A stretch of DNA of 64,000 nucleotides from Pedobacter sp. D749 (GTDB taxonomy: Bacteria > Bacteroidota > Bacteroidia > Sphingobacteriales > Sphingobacteriaceae): positions 2,294,001 through 2,358,000 of the forward strand of contig NZ_CP079218.1 in NCBI RefSeq assembly GCF_019317285.1, read 5' to 3'. Both the position numbers and the translations under genes were made by a program. Positions 53,621-61,606 of this stretch are shown here, piece by piece. Numbering within the stretch: the first letter of the stretch is position 1; each line of letters begins with the position of its first letter. A model generated the notes under the pieces. It was not told the DNA's origin. It did no database searches and was given only the letters and a program-made list of their open reading frames with translations.

Positions 53621-54732
53621 TGAGACTAAAACAATTGAGCCTGATCATGCTGATCGCGATTGCCTTCACTGCATGTAAATCTAAAGATAGCTTTACGATT
53701 GACGGAACTTTCCAAAATCCGGGTAAGGAGAAGAAAGTATTTTTATACGGCATGCAAAATAGCAATATGGTTGCAATCGATTCAACTAATTTATCAGAAA
53801 AAGGTGAATTTAAATTCATCCGTAAAACTCCATCAGTCGATTTCTTTAGGGTATCAGTAGGTAACCATGAGTTTATGTTAATTGCAAAAAATGGCGATGA
53901 AATTAAATTAGAGGCTGATTTGGCTGATAAAACCATGGCGTATAAAATTTCAGGAGCGAATGAGGTAGAAAAATTATCAGAACTGAATGCCATTAGAAAT
54001 AATTTTGCGAAACAGGTAGAAAAATTGCAGGCCGATTTTGAAGCAAAAGTGGCAACACAACCTCAAAACAGGGCTGCTGTATTAGAATCAATGAAACCTC
54101 AGTACGAATCTTATATCAACCAATTGAATACACAGATTATAAAATTTGCTAAAGACAATAAAGGTACGCTAGCTAGTTTCTATGCCATGAATACTTTAAG
54201 TCCGCAAGAATTTGAAGGAGAACTGGTGAAATTTGCCGATGAAGTTAAAGAAGAAATTAAAGGTAATGCTACGGTTGATGCTTTTGTAAAACAGATGGCG
54301 CTTTTAAAGGCTGTTCAGGTGGGGCAGGTTGCTCCGGCATTTACCATTAATACAGCAGACAATAAACCGGTAAGTTTATCAGATTATAAAGGGAAATATG
54401 TGCTGATCGACTTTTGGGCATCATGGTGCCAGCCTTGCCGTCAGGAGAATCCGAATGTAGTTAAAGTTTACAATAAATATAAAAATAAGAACTTTGATAT
54501 TATTGGCATTTCGTTAGATACTGATAAGGCTGCATGGTTAGGAGCAGTAAAAGCAGATGGATTAACCTGGACACATGTATCAGAATTAAAAGACTTTAAC
54601 GGCGAAACGGTAAAAAAATATCAGGTACAAGCCATCCCAACTTCTTATCTGGTTGATCCTGCTGGAAAAATAGTAGCTAAAAACTTGCGTGGCGACGAAC
54701 TGGAAGGCTTTTTAGCTAAAACGTTACGTTAA
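53620..54732 (+). CDS. TlpA/DUF4369-type thiol-disulfide lipoprotein
   Basis: A 370-aa lipoprotein: signal peptide with lipobox FTAC (C19), an N-terminal DUF4369 domain (about 25-120), a helical linker, and a C-terminal thioredoxin/AhpC-TSA domain with the active pair C270 and C273 (WASWCQPCRQEN) and AIPTSYLVDP (cis-Pro). The family faces the periplasm and reduces disulfides. It starts inside gatB's stop codon. The gene stops before a long AT-rich region with the regulator promoter. Confidence 0.93.
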   Translation: MRLKQLSLIMLIAIAFTACKSKDSFTIDGTFQNPGKEKKVFLYGMQNSNMVAIDSTNLSEKGEFKFIRKTPSVDFFRVSVGNHEFMLIAKNGDEIKLEADLADKTMAYKISGANEVEKLSELNAIRNNFAKQVEKLQADFEAKVATQPQNRAAVLESMKPQYESYINQLNTQIIKFAKDNKGTLASFYAMNTLSPQEFEGELVKFADEVKEEIKGNATVDAFVKQMALLKAVQVGQVAPAFTINTADNKPVSLSDYKGKYVLIDFWASWCQPCRQENPNVVKVYNKYKNKNFDIIGISLDTDKAAWLGAVKADGLTWTHVSELKDFNGETVKKYQVQAIPTSYLVDPAGKIVAKNLRGDELEGFLAKTLR

Positions 54733-54835
54733 AAAAAATTCCATGTTAAACTAATTTAAGTAATTAACAATTTCTTAACTTAGACTTAACTAAATATTGC
54801 ATCATAGACACTACTTTCGTAACAAATATTTAACT

Positions 54836-55525
54836 ATGAACAACGCAGGTCAGAAAATATTAATTGTTGATGATGAACCAGATATTCTGGAGCTTATTGA
54901 ATATAATCTTAAAAAAGAAGGTTATCAGGTTTTCACAGCTACCAATGGCCAGGAAGGAATTACTGTTGCGAAAAAGGTACATCCGGATTTGATTATCCTG
55001 GATATTATGATGCCTAAAATGGATGGGATTGAGGCTTGCCGTTTAATGCGTGCAATACCCGAGTTTAAGAATACATTTATGGTTTTCTTAACCGCCAGAA
55101 GTGAAGAGTATTCAGAAATTGCAGGTTTTAATGTAGGTGCTGATGATTATATCGCAAAACCAATTAAACCACGTGCTTTAGTGAGCCGTATAAATGCTAT
55201 TCTAAGAAGAAATACTGGTACGGAAGAAGTATCTGAGAACAAATTGGAAATTGGAGATTTAGTAATCGACCGTGAAGCTTATTTGGTTTTTCAAGGCGGT
55301 AACAAAGTGGTATTGGCCAAAAAAGAATTTGAGCTTTTGTATTTACTGGCGTCAAAACCAGGAAAAGTTTATACACGCGAATCGATCCTAAAAAATATCT
55401 GGGAAGATTCAGTAGTGGTAACTAATAGGACTATCGATGTTCACATTCGTAAACTTAGAGAAAAATTAGGTGAAACTTATGTATCAACCGTAAAAGGAGT
55501 AGGTTATAAGTTTGAGCTTTCTTAA
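54836..55525 (+). CDS. Response regulator, OmpR/PhoB type
   Basis: A 229-aa two-domain regulator: receiver (about 7-120) with D12-D13, phosphoacceptor D56 (LIILDIMMPKMDG), T/S in FLTARSE and K in YIAKPIKP, and an OmpR-type winged helix (about 135-229; FELLYLLASKPGKVYTRESIL, VHIRKLREKLG). The frame runs back to a TTG at 54797, but ATG 54836 starts just before the receiver strand. A near-match -7 (TACTTTCG, 54812-54819) precedes it. No histidine kinase is next to it, so the partner kinase is unknown. Confidence 0.93.
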   Translation: MNNAGQKILIVDDEPDILELIEYNLKKEGYQVFTATNGQEGITVAKKVHPDLIILDIMMPKMDGIEACRLMRAIPEFKNTFMVFLTARSEEYSEIAGFNVGADDYIAKPIKPRALVSRINAILRRNTGTEEVSENKLEIGDLVIDREAYLVFQGGNKVVLAKKEFELLYLLASKPGKVYTRESILKNIWEDSVVVTNRTIDVHIRKLREKLGETYVSTVKGVGYKFELS

Positions 55526-55546
55526 ATTATAAAAGCTAAAGGTATT

Positions 55547-55577
55547 AAGCCGTTCTGATCAAACATCGGGGCGGCTT
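55547..55577 (+). terminator. Terminator after the response regulator gene
   Basis: AAGCCG (55547-55552) pairs with CGGCTT (55572-55577), a 6-bp core with further partial pairing across a 19-base loop, then a T-run. Confidence 0.6.
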
Positions 55578-55625
55578 TTTTTTGTTTTTCATTTCTACTG
55601 CTGTAGAAAAAATTGATGATTCAGA

Positions 55626-55661
55626 TTTCTCCATTTCGCTGCGCTTCAGTCGAAAGGACGA
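55626..55661. repeat. REP-like repeat, CTCCATTTCGCT family
   Basis: TTTCTCCATTTCGCTGCGC followed by TTCAGTCGAAAGGACGA; the same family as 8061-8095 and 58411-58449. It lies between the response regulator and rluA. Confidence 0.65.
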
Positions 55662-55724
55662 TTACCTGCGCTGGCAATATGAATAAATTAAGGACAACGT
55701 CGACTGTAAGAAAAAATAAAATCG

Positions 55725-55732
55725 TACTTTTG
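55725..55732 (+). promoter_or_regulatory. -7 promoter box of the pseudouridine synthase gene
   Basis: TACTTTTG matches TAnnTTTG exactly, 23 bases before the TTG start at 55756. Confidence 0.6.
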
Positions 55733-55755
55733 CGCTTCATTAATTACAGCACAGC

Positions 55756-56478
55756 TTGAAATTTCCAAATTTTAAAGACCTTATTCTTTTCGAAGACAAC
55801 GATTTTATTGTGATCAATAAACCTCCATTTTTAGCCTCGCTTGATGAGCGTGGCGGATCGGGAGAAACCAATGTATTGCGCTTAGCTAAACAATACAGTG
55901 ATGATGCACAGGTTTGTCACCGCTTGGATAAAGAAACTTCTGGTGCGTTAATTATTGCTAAAAACCCTGAAGGTTACCGTCATGCTTCTATGCAGTTCGA
56001 AAGAAGAAAGGTGAATAAAACCTATCATGCGGTAGTAGACGGACATGTTATTTTTGACAAGCTAACAGTTGATTTGCCCATTTTAAACGATGGCAATAAA
56101 AACGTGACCATTGATAGGGTGGAAGGTAAAAGAGCAGAGACTATCTTCGACTCATTAAAATACTACAAACACTATACTTTGGTGGAATGTAAGCCAATAA
56201 CAGGCCGTATGCACCAAATTCGTATTCACCTGGCTACGCAAAGAGCAGCCATTGTGGGTGATGATATGTATAAAGGTAAACCTGTTTTTCTTTCTTCAAT
56301 TAAAAGGGGGTATAAATTAACCAAAGGTGAAGAGGAGCAACCAATCATGAAACGTTTTGCTTTACATGCCCGCCATTTGGTTTTTAAAGGACTTAACGAT
56401 CAGGATATTGTGATCGATGCACAATACCCGAAAGATTTTGCAACATTAATTAAATTATTGGATAAATTTGATGCATAA
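55756..56478 (+). CDS. RluA-family RNA pseudouridine synthase
   Basis: A 240-aa pseudouridine synthase with the catalytic aspartate in CHRLDKETSGALIIAK (about 55-70, HRLD motif), KTYHAVVDG, and TGRMHQIRIHLATQ. No S4 domain is seen at the N-terminus, as in some short RluA members. It modifies uridines in rRNA or tRNA; which site cannot be told. The start is TTG at 55756 and the promoter is just upstream. A short hairpin (GAAGCC/GGCTTC, 56481-56500) follows the stop. Confidence 0.92.
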   Translation: MKFPNFKDLILFEDNDFIVINKPPFLASLDERGGSGETNVLRLAKQYSDDAQVCHRLDKETSGALIIAKNPEGYRHASMQFERRKVNKTYHAVVDGHVIFDKLTVDLPILNDGNKNVTIDRVEGKRAETIFDSLKYYKHYTLVECKPITGRMHQIRIHLATQRAAIVGDDMYKGKPVFLSSIKRGYKLTKGEEEQPIMKRFALHARHLVFKGLNDQDIVIDAQYPKDFATLIKLLDKFDA

Positions 56479-56492
56479 AAGAAGCCTTTAAA

Positions 56493-56523
56493 TTGGCTTC
56501 TCCCTTTGTTTTTGTTACTTTTG
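56493..56523 (+). promoter_or_regulatory. Promoter of the ClC gene
   Basis: TTG (56493-56495), 20-bp spacer, TACTTTTG (56516-56523): an exact Bacteroidota promoter. It overlaps the hairpin (GAAGCC/GGCTTC) after rluA. The ATG at 56555 follows 31 bases later. Confidence 0.7.
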
Positions 56524-56554
56524 GGCATCGCCCTCTATTTAAAAAAACAATAGA

Positions 56555-58345
56555 ATGTACATCAGATTTGTAAATTACCTTGATAAGATTAACCAATACC
56601 GAAAATCTAAAATATCAAACCGTAATTTCTTAGTTATCCTTGCCGTAATTGTCGGGATTTTGGCCGGATTGGCTGCCGCTGCTTTAAAAAGTTTAACCCA
56701 CCACATCGAAGAATTTCTTCAGTCTGATTGGCATTGGAAATACAAATACTACCTGTATTTTATTTTTCCGATGATCGGTATTTTATTAACCGTACTGTAC
56801 ATCAAATACTTTATCCGTAAAACGAAGTTCGAAACAGGATTAACTCCTTTACTTTATGCTATTTCGAAAAAATCGAGTAAGGTAGAAGCACACAATATTT
56901 ATTCACAGATCATAACTGCAGCAGTTACGGTAGGTTTTGGTGGCTCTACAGGTTTGGAAGCACCTATTGTAACCAGTGGGTCAGCCATTGGATCCAATCT
57001 TGGCCGTGTATTGGGTTTATCGTACCGCGAAATTACCATGCTAGTGGCTTGTGGTGCAGCCGCTGGTATTGCAGGAGCATTTAATAGCCCTGTAGCGGGA
57101 ATTGTTTTTGCCATTGAAATTCTATTGCCCGAATTTACCATCCCTGCATTTATCCCACTTTTATTATCCGCCGCAACAGCAGCAGTAGTTGCAAGACTAT
57201 TTTATACCCAGCAGCTTTTCTTTTTGGTTACAGAAGGCTGGAAAGTTAATGCCTTGTTTTACTATGTCATCCTGGCTTGTTTTATTGGTTTATTCTCCAT
57301 CTATTTTACCAAAGCCAATTATGCTGTAAAAGGATTATTTTATAAAATAAAACATCCTTACACTAAAGTGGTTGTAGGTGGTTTGATGTTGGGAGCTTTG
57401 GTATTTCTATTTCCAACACTATATGGTGAAGGATACATTACCATAAAAGGGTTATTAAAAGGCGATTATAATACCGTAATTAACAACAGTATTTTTGCCG
57501 ATTATAATACCATTCCGGCTATAGTAGTGTTGTTTTCTTTGGTAACCATTTTCATGAAGTCCATAGCGACTTTGGTTACTTTAGGTGCTGGTGGTAATGG
57601 AGGTACATTTGCACCCAGTTTAATTATGGGTGGTTTAATCGGGTTTATATTTGCTTACGTGGTGAACCTATCAGGAATAGCACAGCTTAACGTTTCTAAT
57701 TTTATTGTGGCTGGTATGGCTGCTGCTTTGGGCTCCATTATGCATGCGCCTTTAACAGGTATTTTTCTGATCGCTGAAATTACGGGAGGGTATATTTTAA
57801 TGGTGCCATTGATGATTACCACTGCAATTTCTTACGCCATTAACCGCAGCTCGCAAAAACACTCTATTTACACGAAAGCACTAGCCGATAAAGGAGAACT
57901 ATTATCTCACGAGGATAAGGATACCACTGTTTTAAACCAGATGAAACTGAAATACCTGATCGAGAAAAGTTATCCTCAGTTAAAGATGAATGATCTGATT
58001 TCCGTTAAAATGAATGAAATTTTGCAATCGCATAAAAATATCTGTGCGGTTACCGATGAACTGGGTGATTTTAAGGGGATTATTTATATTGAAGAGTTAT
58101 TTAATGAGATGATCAACCATCCTGATAAAGGAAATTTAATGGCTTCTCATTTGGTTCAGTCTGCACCGAATACCATTAAAGAAAATGATGAACTTAAAAT
58201 GGTACTAGAAAAAATGGAACAAGATAACGTATGGATTTTACCGGTGTTAACCGCACAGAATCAATATTTAGGTTTTGTTTCTAAAGCAGCTATCTTTAAT
58301 AAATACAGGGCATTGCTGATGAGGCAAAATGATTATATGGGATAA
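56555..58345 (+). CDS. ClC-type chloride channel/transporter with CBS domains
   Basis: A 596-aa protein. The membrane part (about 25-430) shows the ClC anion-selectivity motifs in slightly altered form: GGSTGLEAPIV for GREGP, GAAAGIAGAFNSPVAGIVFAIE, and GAGGNGGTFAPSL. The gating glutamate in GLEAP is kept. A C-terminal pair of CBS domains (about 455-590) may bind adenine nucleotides. Antiporter or channel cannot be told from sequence. Monocistronic. Confidence 0.93.
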   Translation: MYIRFVNYLDKINQYRKSKISNRNFLVILAVIVGILAGLAAAALKSLTHHIEEFLQSDWHWKYKYYLYFIFPMIGILLTVLYIKYFIRKTKFETGLTPLLYAISKKSSKVEAHNIYSQIITAAVTVGFGGSTGLEAPIVTSGSAIGSNLGRVLGLSYREITMLVACGAAAGIAGAFNSPVAGIVFAIEILLPEFTIPAFIPLLLSAATAAVVARLFYTQQLFFLVTEGWKVNALFYYVILACFIGLFSIYFTKANYAVKGLFYKIKHPYTKVVVGGLMLGALVFLFPTLYGEGYITIKGLLKGDYNTVINNSIFADYNTIPAIVVLFSLVTIFMKSIATLVTLGAGGNGGTFAPSLIMGGLIGFIFAYVVNLSGIAQLNVSNFIVAGMAAALGSIMHAPLTGIFLIAEITGGYILMVPLMITTAISYAINRSSQKHSIYTKALADKGELLSHEDKDTTVLNQMKLKYLIEKSYPQLKMNDLISVKMNEILQSHKNICAVTDELGDFKGIIYIEELFNEMINHPDKGNLMASHLVQSAPNTIKENDELKMVLEKMEQDNVWILPVLTAQNQYLGFVSKAAIFNKYRALLMRQNDYMG

Positions 58346-58367
58346 CCCCTAAATCCTATGATATCGC

Positions 58368-58449
58368 CATTTCGACCGTAGTGGAGAAATCTATTAGCAA
58401 ATACTTTAATAGATCTCTCCATTTCGCTAAGCTTCAGTCGAGATGACGA
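58368..58449. repeat. REP-like repeat, inverted pair (CTCCATTTCGCT family)
   Basis: CATTTCGACC ... TGGAGAAATCTA (58368-58393) and, inverted, AGATCTCTCCATTTCGC ... TTCAGTCGAGATGACGA (58411-58449). The TGGAGAAATCTA/AGATCTCTCCA parts pair. This is the best-preserved hairpin of the family, between two convergent genes (ClC gene and NtrC-type regulator), where it may act as terminator. Confidence 0.7.
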
Positions 58450-58467
58450 TTTGTAAATTAGTTCAAC

Positions 58468-59871
58468 TTACTCAGCTCTCTTTAAACCGAACTTTTCAAT
58501 TTTACTATATAAGTGACTTCTTTGGATATCTATTTCATCAGCTGTTTTTGATACATTCCAGTTGTTTTTTTCCAGCTTGAATTTGATGAATTCGCGTTCC
58601 GCATAATCTTTGTAATCCTGAAAATTATTAAACGAATCGAAAGAGGAAGCCAGGTTAGATCCGCCAGCACCCGCAATCTGTGTACTGGTTGCGGCGCCAA
58701 TATTTGTACCACCGCCTGGATTAGCAAAGGCACGTACATCATTTTCGGTAATAACCTTATCGCTTAAAATAATCAAACGCTCAATCATGTTGTGTAACTC
58801 ACGTACGTTACCTGTCCATGGTAAAGCCTGCAAAGCCGCCATGCCACCTTCATTTATCTTCTTAACCGGCATTCCATAATCACTGCAAATGCTTTCTAAA
58901 AAGTTTTGGGCAATAACAGGAATATCATCAGTACGCTCTGTTAAATGCGGAACGTGGATATTGATTACATTTAATCGGTGGTACAAATCCATACGGAAAT
59001 TACCATCTTCAATTTCTTTTAATAAATCTTTATTGGTTGCTGCTAAAACACGAACGTTTACTTCAATTTCCTTTTCACCACCCACACGCGAAATTTTATG
59101 CTCTTGCAAAGCACGTAGAACTTTTGCCTGGGCAGAGAGGCTCATATCGCCAATCTCATCCAAAAATAAAGTTCCGCCGTTGGCCAGTTCAAATTTACCG
59201 ATACGTTGTTTAACAGCAGAGGTAAAAGAACCTTTTTCGTGACCAAACAATTCACTTTCAATTAATTCTGAAGGAATAGCAGCACAGTTTACTTCGATTA
59301 AAGGACTGTCGGCACGGTTCGATTTCTCGTGTAACCAACGCGCTACCAGTTCTTTACCGCTACCATTTGCACCGGTAATTAATACACGGGCCTCGGTAGG
59401 AGCAACACGCTCAATGGTTTCCTTAATTTTAGAAATGCTTTCAGATTCACCTAAAATCTCGCGGGTTTTACTTGCTTTACGCTTTAAAACCTTGGTTTCA
59501 GTAACTAAATTTCCACGGTCTAAACCATTACGTACAGTGATCAGTAAACGGTTTAAATCAGGTGGTTTCGAAATAAAATCGAAAGCTCCTTTTTTGCTGG
59601 CTTCAATGGCAGTTTCAACTGTTCCATGACCAGATATCATAATAAAAGGTAAGTCTGGCTTGATAAGCTGTGCCTGTTCAAGCACTTCCATACCATCCAT
59701 CTTATTCATCTTGATATCGCAAAGAACCAAATCGAAATTTCCTTTTTTGATCATTTCGAGGCCGTCGATACCGTTGTCGATATCTTCAACATCATAATTT
59801 TCATATTCGAGAATTTCGCGTAAGGTACTCCTTATCGCACGCTCATCGTCAATTATTAATAATTTAGCCAT
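58468..59871 (-). CDS. Sigma-54-dependent response regulator, NtrC/AtoC type
   Basis: A 467-aa activator: receiver (1-120, phosphoacceptor D52), AAA+ domain (about 140-375) with Walker A GANGSGKE (167-174) and Walker B D238-E239, and a Fis-type helix-turn-helix at the C-terminus (NNWNVSKTADEIDIQRSHLYSKI). The sigma-54 contact loop normally GAFTGA reads G214-S-F-T-S-A219. I recall this GSFTSA form in Bacteroidota, so it is a lineage variant, not damage. A Ser/Gly/Ala-rich linker precedes the HTH. No kinase is adjacent. Confidence 0.94.
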   Translation of the reverse strand: MAKLLIIDDERAIRSTLREILEYENYDVEDIDNGIDGLEMIKKGNFDLVLCDIKMNKMDGMEVLEQAQLIKPDLPFIMISGHGTVETAIEASKKGAFDFISKPPDLNRLLITVRNGLDRGNLVTETKVLKRKASKTREILGESESISKIKETIERVAPTEARVLITGANGSGKELVARWLHEKSNRADSPLIEVNCAAIPSELIESELFGHEKGSFTSAVKQRIGKFELANGGTLFLDEIGDMSLSAQAKVLRALQEHKISRVGGEKEIEVNVRVLAATNKDLLKEIEDGNFRMDLYHRLNVINIHVPHLTERTDDIPVIAQNFLESICSDYGMPVKKINEGGMAALQALPWTGNVRELHNMIERLIILSDKVITENDVRAFANPGGGTNIGAATSTQIAGAGGSNLASSFDSFNNFQDYKDYAEREFIKFKLEKNNWNVSKTADEIDIQRSHLYSKIEKFGLKRAE

Positions 59872-59982
59872 TAGAGATCTATTCTTTAATTTTTGAAATG
59901 CGAATATATTATTTTTTAATTAATGTATAGTTTTTTATACAATTTATACGCAATAAACTTGATAAGGCTTAAACATTTAATC

Positions 59983-61230
59983 TCAATAGGAATAATCGAG
60001 TTTAAATTTGCTCAGATCTGGTTGATGCAATTTCTTGCGGTTTAATTCCACTTCATAAATGCTTTTGCCCAGGTTTTTCATAAACGGAAAACAAACTGTT
60101 TCGTATTCATATTTGTTATCGTTAAAAATTCCATCTTCGTTACTTTGAACAACCGCAGTTAGAAAATATTCAATTCCGTTTTTAAAGTCAACAAAATAAG
60201 AGTTGTCGATAATGTAGCCATAGCTATCGCCGTATTTATTAAAAATCCGGATGTTTGGATCTGGTGTTACCTGCGCTCTTCCATAATATAACATTTTAGC
60301 ATAAGTAGGCCAGAATTCTTTAGAATTGTATTTAGGATAATCGCTCTCTGTTGGATATTTGCTCATATAGGTGTAGATGAGCTTATAGTCTTCAGGAGTA
60401 AGTTTAAATCTCTCTTTAACAGGAAATGCTTCAGGAAAGATCAGTTTCTGCATTAGTTTTTGCTGATCGTTGATGGCAAAGGCATTTTTTCCTTCTAAAC
60501 TAAATGGTTTATTAACCAGTTTATCTGTACTATCTAAATAGCCTTTACCCATTACCAGATTGGTCAATTTCAATTCATATTCTTTTGGATCGTACTGTGC
60601 AGGTTGATCATACACTAATTTATCGCCATTATAAAACTTAATGGGATTGCTATGTCTGGCCGGTTCTCCTGTATCGCCAATGGCCAGGCGGTTTAAAATA
60701 CGACTATTATTTAACCCGTTAGCTTTTAGTTTTTCATTAATTTCTGCTCTTCCAATAAATTCAAATAAGCGGTTAAAGGCATCATTATCGCTGGTAAGCA
60801 AAATCTTTTTAATATAATGTGCTATTGATGGAAGTTCGCTTTTAGCACTCGTATCTGTTAAAACCTTTGTTTGATCTTTAAACGCACTATCTGTAATCAT
60901 TGTACTATAAGGCGTTAAGCCGGTACTTTTCAAAAGGTTCACTTTTTCAATAGCAAAAATGACTGCAGCAAGCTTAACCGTACTGGCAGGATAAAAATAA
61001 TGGTGAGGATCTAAATTATAACTAAAGGTTTTAAAGGAGGGTTTATTCTTCGAATCACGGTTTATTTGGGTATAAAGAATCTGAATCTGGTTTTTATCTG
61101 GATGGTTAAGTACAGCTGAAAAAAGTGCAGGCTTGCTTTCCATTAGCTTTTTTAGAAAAAGAGTATCGGTTTTTTTTGCCATAACAGATAAGCTGATCAA
61201 TGAAAATACAATAATTAAAATCCTTTTCAT
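59983..61230 (-). CDS. Serine hydrolase, class A beta-lactamase fold
   Basis: About 415 aa. Signal peptide from the ATG at 61230 (RILIIVFSLISLSVMA), a beta-lactamase-like domain with S83-T-V-K86 (nucleophile motif SxxK) and S147-D148-N149 (SDN). The third box reads KYG rather than KTG. Sequence and length do not match true class A beta-lactamases, so hydrolysis of beta-lactams is not assured; it may be a peptidoglycan-related hydrolase. The frame runs to 61293 but the extra residues are not family-like. It is divergent from the cobalamin-receptor leader. Confidence 0.85.
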   Translation of the reverse strand: MKRILIIVFSLISLSVMAKKTDTLFLKKLMESKPALFSAVLNHPDKNQIQILYTQINRDSKNKPSFKTFSYNLDPHHYFYPASTVKLAAVIFAIEKVNLLKSTGLTPYSTMITDSAFKDQTKVLTDTSAKSELPSIAHYIKKILLTSDNDAFNRLFEFIGRAEINEKLKANGLNNSRILNRLAIGDTGEPARHSNPIKFYNGDKLVYDQPAQYDPKEYELKLTNLVMGKGYLDSTDKLVNKPFSLEGKNAFAINDQQKLMQKLIFPEAFPVKERFKLTPEDYKLIYTYMSKYPTESDYPKYNSKEFWPTYAKMLYYGRAQVTPDPNIRIFNKYGDSYGYIIDNSYFVDFKNGIEYFLTAVVQSNEDGIFNDNKYEYETVCFPFMKNLGKSIYEVELNRKKLHQPDLSKFKLDYSY

Positions 61231-61315
61231 GGGTGGAAATTTGATTCCTAATTTAGCTTTTTCTGTTAGAAAGACTGTCTTCCATTCATGCATTTTACAT
61301 ATTGGTTAATTTTGT

Positions 61316-61323
61316 TACTTTTG
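61316..61323 (+). promoter_or_regulatory. -7 promoter box of the cobalamin receptor operon
   Basis: TACTTTTG matches TAnnTTTG exactly, just before the riboswitch, so transcription would start near 61328 and include it. Confidence 0.7.
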
Positions 61324-61334
61324 CAGCGCTTTTG

Positions 61335-61493
61335 GTTTCCGGTTTTACACCCGGAATTAAAAGGGAATACAGTGTAAATCTGTAACTGTCCCGCAGCTGT
61401 AAGCTCCTTAACGGATTTCCAATCAATTTGCCACTGTCCCGACACGTCGGAATGGGAAGGCCGGAAAACCGGGAGTAAGTCAGAAGACCTGCC
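61335..61493 (+). promoter_or_regulatory. Cobalamin (adenosylcobalamin-class) riboswitch
   Basis: All conserved parts are seen in order: AAAAGGGAA (61359-61367), GTGTAAATC (61372-61380), ACTGTCCCGCAGCTGTAA (61385-61402), the B12 box GCCACTG (61430-61436), GGGAAGGCC (61454-61462), and GTAAGTCAGAAGACCTGCC (61475-61493). It controls the receptor gene downstream; when B12 binds, expression is expected to fall. A 6-bp hairpin TAGCTT/AAGCTA (61510-61531) follows, a possible expression-platform element. Confidence 0.95.
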
Positions 61494-61606
61494 TTAGCAT
61501 TATATTTCATAGCTTTCGGGGATTGAAGCTAAGGAGTGATGTACTTACGTATTCGTATTTTCATTTCTTTTCTATCTGTTGGCTGTGGGTTAAACTCACA
61601 ATCAAA

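Noticed and set aside
58889..59242. A 117-codon frame on the plus strand
   Set aside because: Antisense to the NtrC-type gene.
59983..61230. Antibiotic-resistance beta-lactamase
   Set aside because: SxxK and SDN are present, but the KTG box is KYG, and the length and rest of the sequence differ from known class A enzymes.
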